This document shows positions 7,044 to 12,871 of a DNA stretch of 12,871 bases, in pieces. The stretch lies in the NCBI GenBank assembly GCA_050248995.1, contig JBFWRI010000036.1:1-12871 (forward strand), given 5' to 3'. Position numbers and translations under genes: made by a program. The notes beneath the pieces are model-generated. The model searched no databases. It was not told the origin of the DNA and saw only the letters and a list, made by a program, of their open reading frames with translations. The DNA comes from JBFWRI01 sp050248995 (GTDB lineage Bacteria > Pseudomonadota > Alphaproteobacteria > JAIXQD01). Position 1 is the first letter of the stretch. Every line of letters starts with the position of its first letter.

Positions 7044-7846
7044 CGTACGGCCCTGACTAATTCTGCAACCCTTTCCTGTTCAAGCCGGCTTTCATATGGA
7101 TGCACATTGCGGTCGTGCGCCTTCGCCGCGGCCTGCTTTAACGACGTGCTGACAATAGCGCCCGTTGCATGCTTGAACAGCGGGCGAACATTGTCCTTAT
7201 TCACACCGCTGCCGATCAGTATCGGATGGTCGCCAACCGCCTGACGCATGGATTCAACATCACTGACATCCGGCGCATTGCCTGTCCACTTACCTGTAAC
7301 AATAATGGCATCAGCTCCAGCAGTGATTGCCCGCTGTGCTGACGTGTTCTGGTCACATCCTGTCAGGATATCAGCATGCTTAACATGTACATCAGCAAAG
7401 ATGGCTACGTTATCGGCACCAAGCCGAGAACGGCACTTGATGACTGTATGCGGTGCGCCTTCAATCAGTCCGTAATCTGTCTTCACCTTATCGACAAAGA
7501 CAGGCACACGGATAAATTGAAGGCAGGCTTTTTTAGCTACAGCGAATGCAGTTGCATAGTCGTTCCACAGAACGCTAACACCCATCGGCAAGCTTGTTGT
7601 TTTGCGTAGCTCTTGCGACAAGACGATCATCGCATCAGCAACTTCCGGCGTAACATTAATGATATGCGGGATATCATAGTTATTCTCGACAATGATTCCA
7701 TCAACCCCGCCGTCTACTAAAGCCTGAAGATCAGCCTTGGCATTAGCTAATGCGACATCAAGCCCAGGGTAACCGTCATAGCCGGGCAAGGGTGGAAAGT
7801 GAATGGCACCGATGATGATGCCGTTCATGTGTTTAAAGACTTTCAT
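7040..7846 (-). CDS. BtpA/SgcQ-family TIM-barrel protein
   Basis: This encodes 268 residues, the usual length of the BtpA/SgcQ family (COG0434). Family motifs run in order: IIGAIHFPPLPGYDGYPG (10-27), GGVDGIIVENNYDIPH (46-61), GVSVLWNDYATAFAVAKKA (89-107), FADVHVKHADIL (150-161), ADAIIVTGKWTG (178-189) and ILIGSGVNKDNV (209-220). The fold is a phosphate-binding TIM barrel. BtpA was first linked to photosystem I assembly in cyanobacteria and SgcQ belongs to a sugar operon in E. coli; the reaction is not known to me. ATG 7846 follows a strong AGGGGGG, so I reject a longer frame to 7960. The gene starts 10 bases after the upstream TrpD-like stop, which implies co-transcription and related function. 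Confidence 0.9.
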   Translation of the reverse strand: MKVFKHMNGIIIGAIHFPPLPGYDGYPGLDVALANAKADLQALVDGGVDGIIVENNYDIPHIINVTPEVADAMIVLSQELRKTTSLPMGVSVLWNDYATAFAVAKKACLQFIRVPVFVDKVKTDYGLIEGAPHTVIKCRSRLGADNVAIFADVHVKHADILTGCDQNTSAQRAITAGADAIIVTGKWTGNAPDVSDVESMRQAVGDHPILIGSGVNKDNVRPLFKHATGAIVSTSLKQAAAKAHDRNVHPYESRLEQERVAELVRAVR

Positions 7847-7856
7847 GGGTTCCCCC

Positions 7857-9072
7857 CTATATAAACAGGTCAAACATGACATACTTGGGCAGACGATCGG
7901 CAACACGCTGCGATAAATCATGTGCTGCACCGCTTTTGAGGATGCTTGAGGCTTCATCAAAGCAGACTTTCACGCCTGCCTTGTCATGGAGTGATATCCC
8001 GCGATCCAGACACAATAACAATGCAGCGTTTGCACTGATCATATCGGCAGCAGGTCCGTCGATTTCACCTTTGATGATACTTAGGGTAAAATCGCCTTTG
8101 CTTACGCCTTGTGGCGGCGAAATGCTTTCCACCGGTACCGGCTGCAGACCGAAGTCTTCGGCATTCAGGTGATATTCCGTAATAACGCCATCGCGCAATT
8201 CAGCCACATCAGTGCCGCCGGGACAAATGGACAGTTCGTCCATACCTTCTTCACTGCCCGGAGTGGCATAACCTCGCACAAACAACCCACGTTGCAGGTT
8301 TGTATAGCCACGCTCATTCAGGATTTTGTATGCTTCGGCTACCAATCGTGGCGGCATCAGGTCGTTAATTCCCAAAACGCGCTTCGTCAGCATATGAGGA
8401 TCAAACGGGTTGGTAATGGGCCCGATTAGATCGTTCATATGTGGCATGTTGGCAATACCATGTGTTTGTTTATGAATGAGCTTGTATTGTTCATCCAACG
8501 CCTCGGTATAGACAAAGCCCAGGTCACGTAGGCATTCAGCAGCATCCTTGGCTGTCGCCAGCGTATTTATGCCCAGCATGCTGATGAAGTCTGAACTACC
8601 ATGACGCCCCTTATCCGCATTGGCTGGTGAGCCATGCTTACAAAGGCGAGCACCTGCAACCGTGGCTACAAGAGCGGCAGCCGTACTCACATTCGGCGTG
8701 ACGACCTTATCCCCACCCATACCACAGACATCCATAGCATCATGACCTGGAAGCTTTAGAAATCCTGACGGAGACTTGGCGATGTCATGATCGAAGACAG
8801 CCGCACAGACACCGGCAATCTGCTCCGCAGCATTGCGGGGCAGGCGGTGGCCTTCATGGATTCCGCCATCACTCTCATAGGCGTAGATGGCATTCGTGTG
8901 CAGGGCACAGAGCAGGGCCACACTCTGGTGGCTGGCAACGCTATCGCCAAAGACAACCCCGAAGGGCCAGGCGGCCAAGGCCATAGGCTTCTTCAAACGT
9001 CAGGGGAATGCCCGGGCGGACATGGAACTTCTGCATGTGTTTCGGGCAGATATCGTGTGTTTCAGTTGTCAT
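7857..9072 (-). CDS. TrpD-family phosphoribosyltransferase-like protein, frame interrupted by one +1 shift
   Basis: The likely start is ATG 9072, preceded by AAAGGA. This frame gives MTTETHDICPKHMQKFHVRPG and LTFEEAYGLGRLALRGCL, then a stop at 8943. The rest continues one base further on, from about 8948, as GDSVASHQSVALLCALHT to the stop at 7857, for about 404 residues in all. The downstream part keeps TrpD-like motifs: VCGMGGDK for the PRPP loop, NVSTAAALV, CKHGSP, GPITNP, and GMDELS with the metal-binding Asp-Glu. The region that in true TrpD holds the anthranilate-contacting Arg reads HGIANMPHMNDLIGP and lacks the usual R-x-x-LG-x-RT motif, so the acceptor is probably not anthranilate. 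If no shift occurs, a shorter protein could start at TTG 8996 or ATG 8984. The break may be a programmed frameshift, a mutation or a sequencing error. Confidence 0.8.
8946..8961 (-). other. Candidate +1 frameshift site resembling the prfB (RF2) site
   Basis: The minus strand reads CGGGGTTGTCTTTGGC. The E. coli prfB site, as I know it, is AGGGGGTATCTTTGAC; 12 of 16 bases agree, with the slip codon CTT in the same register. In the zero frame the codons are CGG GGT TGT CTT TGG CGA TAG. A +1 slip of CTT on CTTT gives CTT-GGC and enters the frame that encodes the rest of the TrpD-like protein. The upstream GGGG could act as a weak internal Shine-Dalgarno. Unlike prfB, the codon after CTT is TGG (Trp), not a stop. 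An ordinary indel in the G4 run remains possible. Confidence 0.4.
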
Positions 9073-9094
9073 TGGTCAGATCCTTTTGCTTACG

Positions 9095-9109
9095 CTTGCT
9101 CGCAGCAAG
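9095..9109 (-). other. Small perfect hairpin in the leader of the TrpD-like/BtpA transcript
   Basis: CTTGCT-GCG-AGCAAG forms a 6-base stem with a 3-base loop about 20 bases upstream of the ATG at 9072, just before the AAAGGA ribosome binding site. There is no U tract, so it is not a terminator. The 254-base stretch 9073-9326 shows nothing else I can support: no clear promoter, no tRNA and no coding signal. Confidence 0.3.
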
Positions 9110-9326
9110 GCGCATGTTTAAACAAAATACAAAAATGTGTTATGAGACGTGTTTATAGGGCGCTTAGGCGCGCCAGTTTTGCCATGCGGCAACAGCAAAC
9201 GAACGGCGGAAGCCGTTTGAAGAAGCGAAAAGGGTTGCTTGCGTTTGCATGCATTCACCCTAATCGCATTCCACCATTAATTGCAAGAGTAAAAATACTT
9301 TCCACACCTTCACCGCAAGCAAAACG

Positions 9327-9683
9327 TTACAGCCTTAACTTTGCCGCGCGAAGCCCCGAGTAAGCTTTCAGGTCGTGCCGCAGCTGGTTGGCGATAAGTG
9401 CCCGCGCTGTGCGGCGACGTAACCCGCCGCGCTTGATATCACGACGCAGCCAGCGTAAAGCCTGTTGTGCGGCAAGAATGTGCATTGCCGATTCCTGCAG
9501 CGGGTCGTCAAGTCTGCGCTGCGGTAAGTCACGTCGTAATAGCGGTTTATCGCAGGAAACAGGGCGTTTCTGGCCGGCATAGAACAGAGCGCTACGGCGC
9601 AGTTCCATCGCTTCGGTGTTAATCTGGTTTTTGTATTTGCTGCGCACATAACTAATCAGCGCCGTCATAATTTCCCTGTTCAT
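9327..9683 (-). CDS. Small basic hypothetical protein
   Basis: This encodes 118 residues from ATG 9683, with GGGAGAG a few bases upstream, a good ribosome binding site. The protein is rich in Arg, Lys, Leu and Ala (for example LRWLRRDIKRGGLRRRTARAL) and predicted mostly helical, with no hydrophobic segment. One might guess nucleic-acid binding, but I see no known domain. A second in-frame ATG at codon 6 is also possible. It stands alone: 111 bases downstream of the chalcone-isomerase-like gene and 254 bases upstream of the TrpD-like gene. High-GC DNA yields chance frames of this length, so the case rests mainly on the ribosome binding site and the lack of a better frame. Confidence 0.5.
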   Translation of the reverse strand: MNREIMTALISYVRSKYKNQINTEAMELRRSALFYAGQKRPVSCDKPLLRRDLPQRRLDDPLQESAMHILAAQQALRWLRRDIKRGGLRRRTARALIANQLRHDLKAYSGLRAAKLRL

Positions 9684-9782
9684 ATATCTCTCCCTGCGTC
9701 AGAACTTGTGGATGTGGAGAGTGCGCCCGCACATTTAAAGTGCACGGCTTGAAGTTTTTTGATTTAGCGAAGAATAGAAAGA

Positions 9783-9808
9783 ATGTTGCGCAATTTATTC
9801 GGCAACAT
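9783..9808 (-). terminator. Possible terminator hairpin at the end of the phospholipase operon
   Basis: A 7-base perfect inverted repeat, ATGTTGC and GCAACAT, is separated by 12 bases and followed on the minus strand by the T-rich TCTTTCTATTCTTC. It overlaps the last codons and stop of the chalcone-isomerase-like gene. The stem is AT-containing and the loop long, so termination would be inefficient. Confidence 0.35.
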
Positions 9809-10325
9809 CATCGCGTCGGGTAAGCCCTGCGCGCATGTCGGTGTCAGCCTTCGGCCCAAGCCATATGGCAAAGAATGCTTTTGTTAGCACGGGATCTGAA
9901 ATATAGCCGAGCACCTCGCAGTTGTGTACCAGCGGCGCCTTCTTGCCGGGCAGGAAGAAGCCGGTGATTGATTCACCGTCGGTAACACCAGTCATCATGC
10001 CATCCAAAGTTTCACCCCAGGCGGTCTGTGTGGGCTCGTCGGCTACTTCCTGGTCGCGGATATCGCTGGTAATGGCATCGACCAGCGTACCCTTATCAAG
10101 GTCGCGCTGGTAGGTCAGGCGCAGGGCATAAGGCTTGGCCGGGTCGTACACACCACCGGGAGCCCACAGGTCGGCGTGATAGATGGTGAAAGCGAATTTG
10201 CGGAATGTGCCTTTACCGACCTGCTGCAAGGGTTCCTTCACAAAGGCCTGCAGGCAAGCGGGGAGTTCGGCGGCATATGCGGACAAAGGCAATAGCATTG
10301 CGCACGTTAGGAGAAGTTTTTTCAT
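9795..10325 (-). CDS. Secreted chalcone-isomerase-like family protein
   Basis: A 176-residue protein. A Sec signal peptide (MKKLLLTCAMLLPLSAYA, cleavage near residue 18) is followed by a domain like the bacterial chalcone-isomerase-like family (pfam16036): VGKGTFRKFAFTIYHADLWAPGG (36-58), ALRLTYQRDL (67-76), a W-x-x-x-LDGMMTGVTDGESITG region (103-122) and FFAIWLGPKAD (151-161). The fold binds small hydrophobic ligands or fatty acids in some relatives. Bacterial members have no established reaction, and real chalcone isomerase activity should not be assumed. The ATG overlaps the stop of the upstream isochorismatase-like gene (ATGA), so translation is coupled. It is the last gene of a three-gene run after the patatin-like lipase. 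Confidence 0.82.
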   Translation of the reverse strand: MKKLLLTCAMLLPLSAYAAELPACLQAFVKEPLQQVGKGTFRKFAFTIYHADLWAPGGVYDPAKPYALRLTYQRDLDKGTLVDAITSDIRDQEVADEPTQTAWGETLDGMMTGVTDGESITGFFLPGKKAPLVHNCEVLGYISDPVLTKAFFAIWLGPKADTDMRAGLTRRDDVAE

Positions 10326-10819
10326 ACTACATTCTCCCGGATGACACTTGTTGTGCCGAACTGGCGCAGCATCAAATCCAGCGCGGCTTTGTGAAACATC
10401 GGGCCATCAGATGAGGCGCAATAATTCGCAAAAACAATGGGCCGAATCTCAGCATCCCACACAGCAAAAACAGCTGCCATAACACAAGCATCTGTATCGA
10501 CCCCACATATGCCAACGGTCTGGTACTTCTTCAGTTCGGCAATAAGCTCAGGGGGTGGCGCATAGCCATAGTGGTCAAAGATAGCACAGCCTTGCCTGTA
10601 AACTTCAGGGACGATATTGGTCTGGTCAGTAGTCATGAACTGGTGCCAGTCCAGAAATTTTGTATATGAACTGCCCGGATAATTCTTGTAACGCAGATAA
10701 TAGACTTTTTCGGCGGGATAACTGGCAGCCAACCTAGCGACAGGCTGGATGATATCCTTGGCCGACCCACGCATGAAGCCGTGCTGCATATCGATGACAA
10801 GTAAGCAATCTGTTTTCAT
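10322..10819 (-). CDS. Isochorismatase-like cysteine hydrolase, catalytic Lys apparently missing
   Basis: A 165-residue isochorismatase-superfamily hydrolase, close to the minimum for the fold. The catalytic Asp is D10 in LLVIDMQHGF, and the nucleophile is C112 in GVDTDACVMAAVF, with the usual turn before it. The third member of the triad, a Lys normally followed by a small/aromatic loop, should lie near residue 81, but the sequence there is CAIFDHYGYAPP with no Lys. The only nearby lysines (97-98) fall in the following helix. Relatives cleave amides or vinyl ethers (nicotinamide, isochorismate, N-carbamoyl compounds); the substrate cannot be told. It begins 17 bases after the patatin-like gene and overlaps the next gene by 4 bases, so it is in an operon. 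Confidence 0.85.
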   Translation of the reverse strand: MKTDCLLVIDMQHGFMRGSAKDIIQPVARLAASYPAEKVYYLRYKNYPGSSYTKFLDWHQFMTTDQTNIVPEVYRQGCAIFDHYGYAPPPELIAELKKYQTVGICGVDTDACVMAAVFAVWDAEIRPIVFANYCASSDGPMFHKAALDLMLRQFGTTSVIRENVV

Positions 10820-10836
10820 GACAGTTCCGCTGGCCG

Positions 10837-11847
10837 TTAGCCCGACGCGCTTCCTTTGCGGAAGAAGACACGGAACGCATCGCCCAGTTCGGTTTCGGCG
10901 CGCTGCACGGCGGCTTCGCCTTCGGTAATAGCCTCGGCGGCGCGGTCAAACTCCAGCAGGCCGACATGGCCGAGGCGTGGCGTAATCTGCACGTCGGGCG
11001 GATCGCCGGCAAGACGGGCGCGGGCAATACGGTCCTGCATGATGTTGATGGTATTGACCAGCACACCGAACAGACTTGGCCCATCTGAATCTCTTTGGAA
11101 CAGGCGTTGGGTAAAGCTATCCAATAAACCTTTCTTGCTGATGACAGGCACTGCACCGTTCCTGTGTTCATCCACAAGGCTGACAAGGTCAAACCCTGTA
11201 ACTGTGGGGACACTCATATCCGGGCGGCGTACCTTGCCCAGCAGGTCGGCGTTCAGGTTGACGGCGATGACCATTTCTGCGCCCAGCGAACGGCAGACCG
11301 ACACCGGCACCGGGTTCACAAGTGCACCATCAACCAGCCAGCGCTTATCAACGTTCACGGGCGGAAAAATGCCGGGCAGGGCGAACGATGCCTGAATGGC
11401 ATCTTTCAACAAGCCGTTGCGCAGCCAGATTTCGTGTCCGGTTACCATGTCCGCGGTGACAGCTGCAAAAGCCTTGGGCAGCTCTTCGATTTTGATTTCG
11501 CCAAGATGCTTGTAGATTTCCTGTCCGATGCGGCCGCCGCCGATGATGCCGCCATCGCGGACCTTAAGGTCAAGATAGCTGACGATTTTCAGCTTGGTCA
11601 GGTCGCGGGCCCATTCTTCCAGCTCATCAAGTTTATTGGCCAGATAGATGCCGCCAACCACGGCGCCGATCGAACAGCCGCAGATGATGTCTGGCTCGAT
11701 ACCGATTTTCCGCAGCGCACGCAGAACGCCGATATGCGCCCAGCCGCGGGCCACACCGCTGCCCAGCGCCAGGCCGATTTTGGGGAGCCTGACGTCTTTG
11801 CCATAGGCCGACGGGGCTGCTTTTTGTTCCTGTTCCAAGGCTTCCAT
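10837..11847 (-). CDS. Patatin-like phospholipase (RssA/NTE-type)
   Basis: A 336-residue patatin-family serine hydrolase, likely a lysophospholipase or phospholipase A at or near the membrane. The oxyanion loop is GSGVARG (29-35), the nucleophile Ser59 lies in GCSIG (57-61), and the catalytic Asp173 lies in DGALVNPVP. Around these lie the conserved blocks GWAHIGVLRAL and SFALPGIFPPV. There is no signal peptide, so it is probably cytoplasmic. ATG 11847 follows AAGGTGGG at suitable spacing. It is the first gene of the run phospholipase, isochorismatase-like, chalcone-isomerase-like, and is divergent from the ABC exporter; a lipid or envelope theme may connect the two sides. The physiological substrate is unknown. 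Confidence 0.93.
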   Translation of the reverse strand: MEALEQEQKAAPSAYGKDVRLPKIGLALGSGVARGWAHIGVLRALRKIGIEPDIICGCSIGAVVGGIYLANKLDELEEWARDLTKLKIVSYLDLKVRDGGIIGGGRIGQEIYKHLGEIKIEELPKAFAAVTADMVTGHEIWLRNGLLKDAIQASFALPGIFPPVNVDKRWLVDGALVNPVPVSVCRSLGAEMVIAVNLNADLLGKVRRPDMSVPTVTGFDLVSLVDEHRNGAVPVISKKGLLDSFTQRLFQRDSDGPSLFGVLVNTINIMQDRIARARLAGDPPDVQITPRLGHVGLLEFDRAAEAITEGEAAVQRAETELGDAFRVFFRKGSASG

Positions 11848-11896
11848 TAACCCACCTTACCGTGGTACTACTTGCCAAAAGGTTTAGGAATTGAAT

Positions 11897-12871
11897 TTGT
11901 CGCAGCGCAACAAAGTACATACCCGCACAAATACACCCACATGGCCTATTTTAAAGCGCCTGATGGCAACTTACCTGCGCCCGCATTTATCGTCACTTCT
12001 TGTGGCCTTCATTTTCATGGGCGTTGCCGCCGCCATGACCGGTGCGCTGGCGAAACTTATGGAGCCTATTATTGACAATGCGTTCGGCAAAACAAATGCC
12101 GAGATGTTGTATCTGGTTTCAGCCGGTGTTCTGGGCGCCTTTGTTATCCGCGGGTTGGCCACGTTCGTTCATACCGTGACCATGAACAAAATAGGCCAGC
12201 GAATCGTCGCCAGCGTGCAGGGCGACATGCTGAAACACCTGTTGACATCAGATCTTTCATTCTTCCATGCGAATCCTTCAGGCCAGCTGCTGTCGCGCAT
12301 GACCAGTGATGTGGGCGTGATGCGCATCGCGGTATCGGAATGCCTGACGGGCTTCGGCAAGTCGCTGCTGACGCTGATCGTGCTGGTCGGCGTCATGTTC
12401 TATCAGGATTGGCGGTTGGCGCTGATGGCATTCATCGCGTTCCCGGCGGGGGCGTGGTTTGTGGCCAAGATAGGCCGCCGTCTGCGTCGTATCGGCACCG
12501 ATACCCAAAGCCATCTGGCGCATCTGGCCGCGCAGCTGACGCAAATGTTCCAGGGTGTACGCCATGTGAAGGCCTATACCATGGAAGGCTATGAAACCAG
12601 CCGTTTTGGCGAGATGATCGAGCGCCAGTTCCGGCTGGCCCACAAGGCGTTCCGCACCAGCGCCCTGACAACGCCGATGAACGAGATTTTCGCCGCTGTC
12701 GCGATTGTGACGGTCATCATCTACGGCGGTTTTCAGGTCATGGAAGGGGCACGCACGCCCGGTGCGCTGGTCGCGTTCTTCACCGCGTTCCTGCTGGCTT
12801 ACGAGCCCGTCAAGAAAATCGGCAAAGCGAATGCACAGATGCAGGCCGGCGCCAGCGCCGCCGAGCGCGTT
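11897..12871 (+). CDS. MsbA-like ABC exporter, transmembrane part (gene runs off the right edge)
   Basis: The open frame runs to the window end and encodes the transmembrane domain of a type IV (exporter) ABC protein. Visible features are LVAFIFMGVAAAMTGALAKLMEPIIDNAF (about 28-56 from the chosen start), then FFHANPSGQLLSRMTSDV, YQDWRLALMAF, AQLTQMFQGVRHVKAYTMEGYE and LVAFFTAFLLAYEPVKKIGKANAQMQAG. All are typical of the MsbA/lipid A exporter family. The ATP-binding domain lies outside. I chose TTG 11897 because AGGA stands 7 bases upstream and WPILKRLMATYLRPH resembles the family's N-terminus. The ATG at 11963 is the alternative and has no ribosome binding site. A stop at 11885 limits the frame. 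The cargo, lipid or drug, cannot be decided here. Confidence 0.87.
   Translation, partial: MSQRNKVHTRTNTPTWPILKRLMATYLRPHLSSLLVAFIFMGVAAAMTGALAKLMEPIIDNAFGKTNAEMLYLVSAGVLGAFVIRGLATFVHTVTMNKIGQRIVASVQGDMLKHLLTSDLSFFHANPSGQLLSRMTSDVGVMRIAVSECLTGFGKSLLTLIVLVGVMFYQDWRLALMAFIAFPAGAWFVAKIGRRLRRIGTDTQSHLAHLAAQLTQMFQGVRHVKAYTMEGYETSRFGEMIERQFRLAHKAFRTSALTTPMNEIFAAVAIVTVIIYGGFQVMEGARTPGALVAFFTAFLLAYEPVKKIGKANAQMQAGASAAERV

Noticed and set aside
7847..7960. Longer N-terminus for the BtpA-family protein, back to 7960
   Set aside because: It would overlap the end of the TrpD-like gene, has no family similarity, and the strong AGGGGGG site points to ATG 7846.
9158..9175. GC-rich inverted repeat (GGCGC/GCGCC) followed by AGTTTT, possible plus-strand terminator
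   Set aside because: Only a 5-base stem and no plus-strand gene upstream to terminate.
9142..9363. Plus-strand open frame of about 73 codons in the gap before the orphan gene
   Set aside because: No ribosome binding site, no recognisable motif, and its end overlaps the better supported minus-strand gene.
10837..11847. Whole-window search for CRISPR arrays, transposases, integrases and tRNA genes
   Set aside because: No regularly spaced repeats, mobile-element proteins or tRNA-like cloverleafs were seen anywhere in the window; coordinates here are only a placeholder.

Overview
The window looks like a stretch of alphaproteobacterial chromosome of moderate GC content. Three things point there: citrate synthase (gltA), comEC and lexA lie together next to a trpD-family gene, an order I know from alphaproteobacteria; the LexA operator in front of lexA is of the GTTC-N7-GTTC type; and ComEC ends in the Cys-containing tail I associate with this class rather than in a metallo-beta-lactamase domain. 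I cannot name the genus. I see no tRNA, rRNA, CRISPR array, insertion sequence or phage gene.

Layout: 1-387 is the 5' part of gltA (minus strand), divergent from comEC (463-2490, plus). Three small plus-strand genes follow (2560-3567). Each has a Shine-Dalgarno-like sequence and a hydrophobic N-terminus, and none is of recognised function. They converge on lexA (minus), whose operator lies just upstream of its ATG. Upstream of lexA is a full-length TrpD-family gene that has lost the PRPP- and metal-binding motifs. Divergent from it run a YibQ-type divergent polysaccharide deacetylase, a nucleotidyltransferase-family protein and a small CopZ-like metal-binding protein.

Converging on these is a minus-strand pair, a second TrpD-family protein followed by a BtpA/SgcQ-family TIM-barrel protein. 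This second TrpD keeps the phosphoribosyltransferase motifs but not the usual anthranilate-site motif. Its reading frame is broken once near the N-terminus, and the break resembles the prfB (RF2) +1 programmed frameshift site. This pair is the most interesting part of the window. Further right are a small basic orphan ORF and a minus-strand operon of patatin-like phospholipase, isochorismatase-like hydrolase and secreted chalcone-isomerase-like protein. The window ends inside a divergent MsbA-like ABC exporter gene.

Working picture: gltA, comEC and lexA are core housekeeping genes. The catalytically eroded trpD beside lexA looks like the remnant of a trpD-lexA neighbourhood. The second trpD-like gene with btpA may encode a two-step phosphoribosyl pathway acting on something other than anthranilate. 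That last point is inference.
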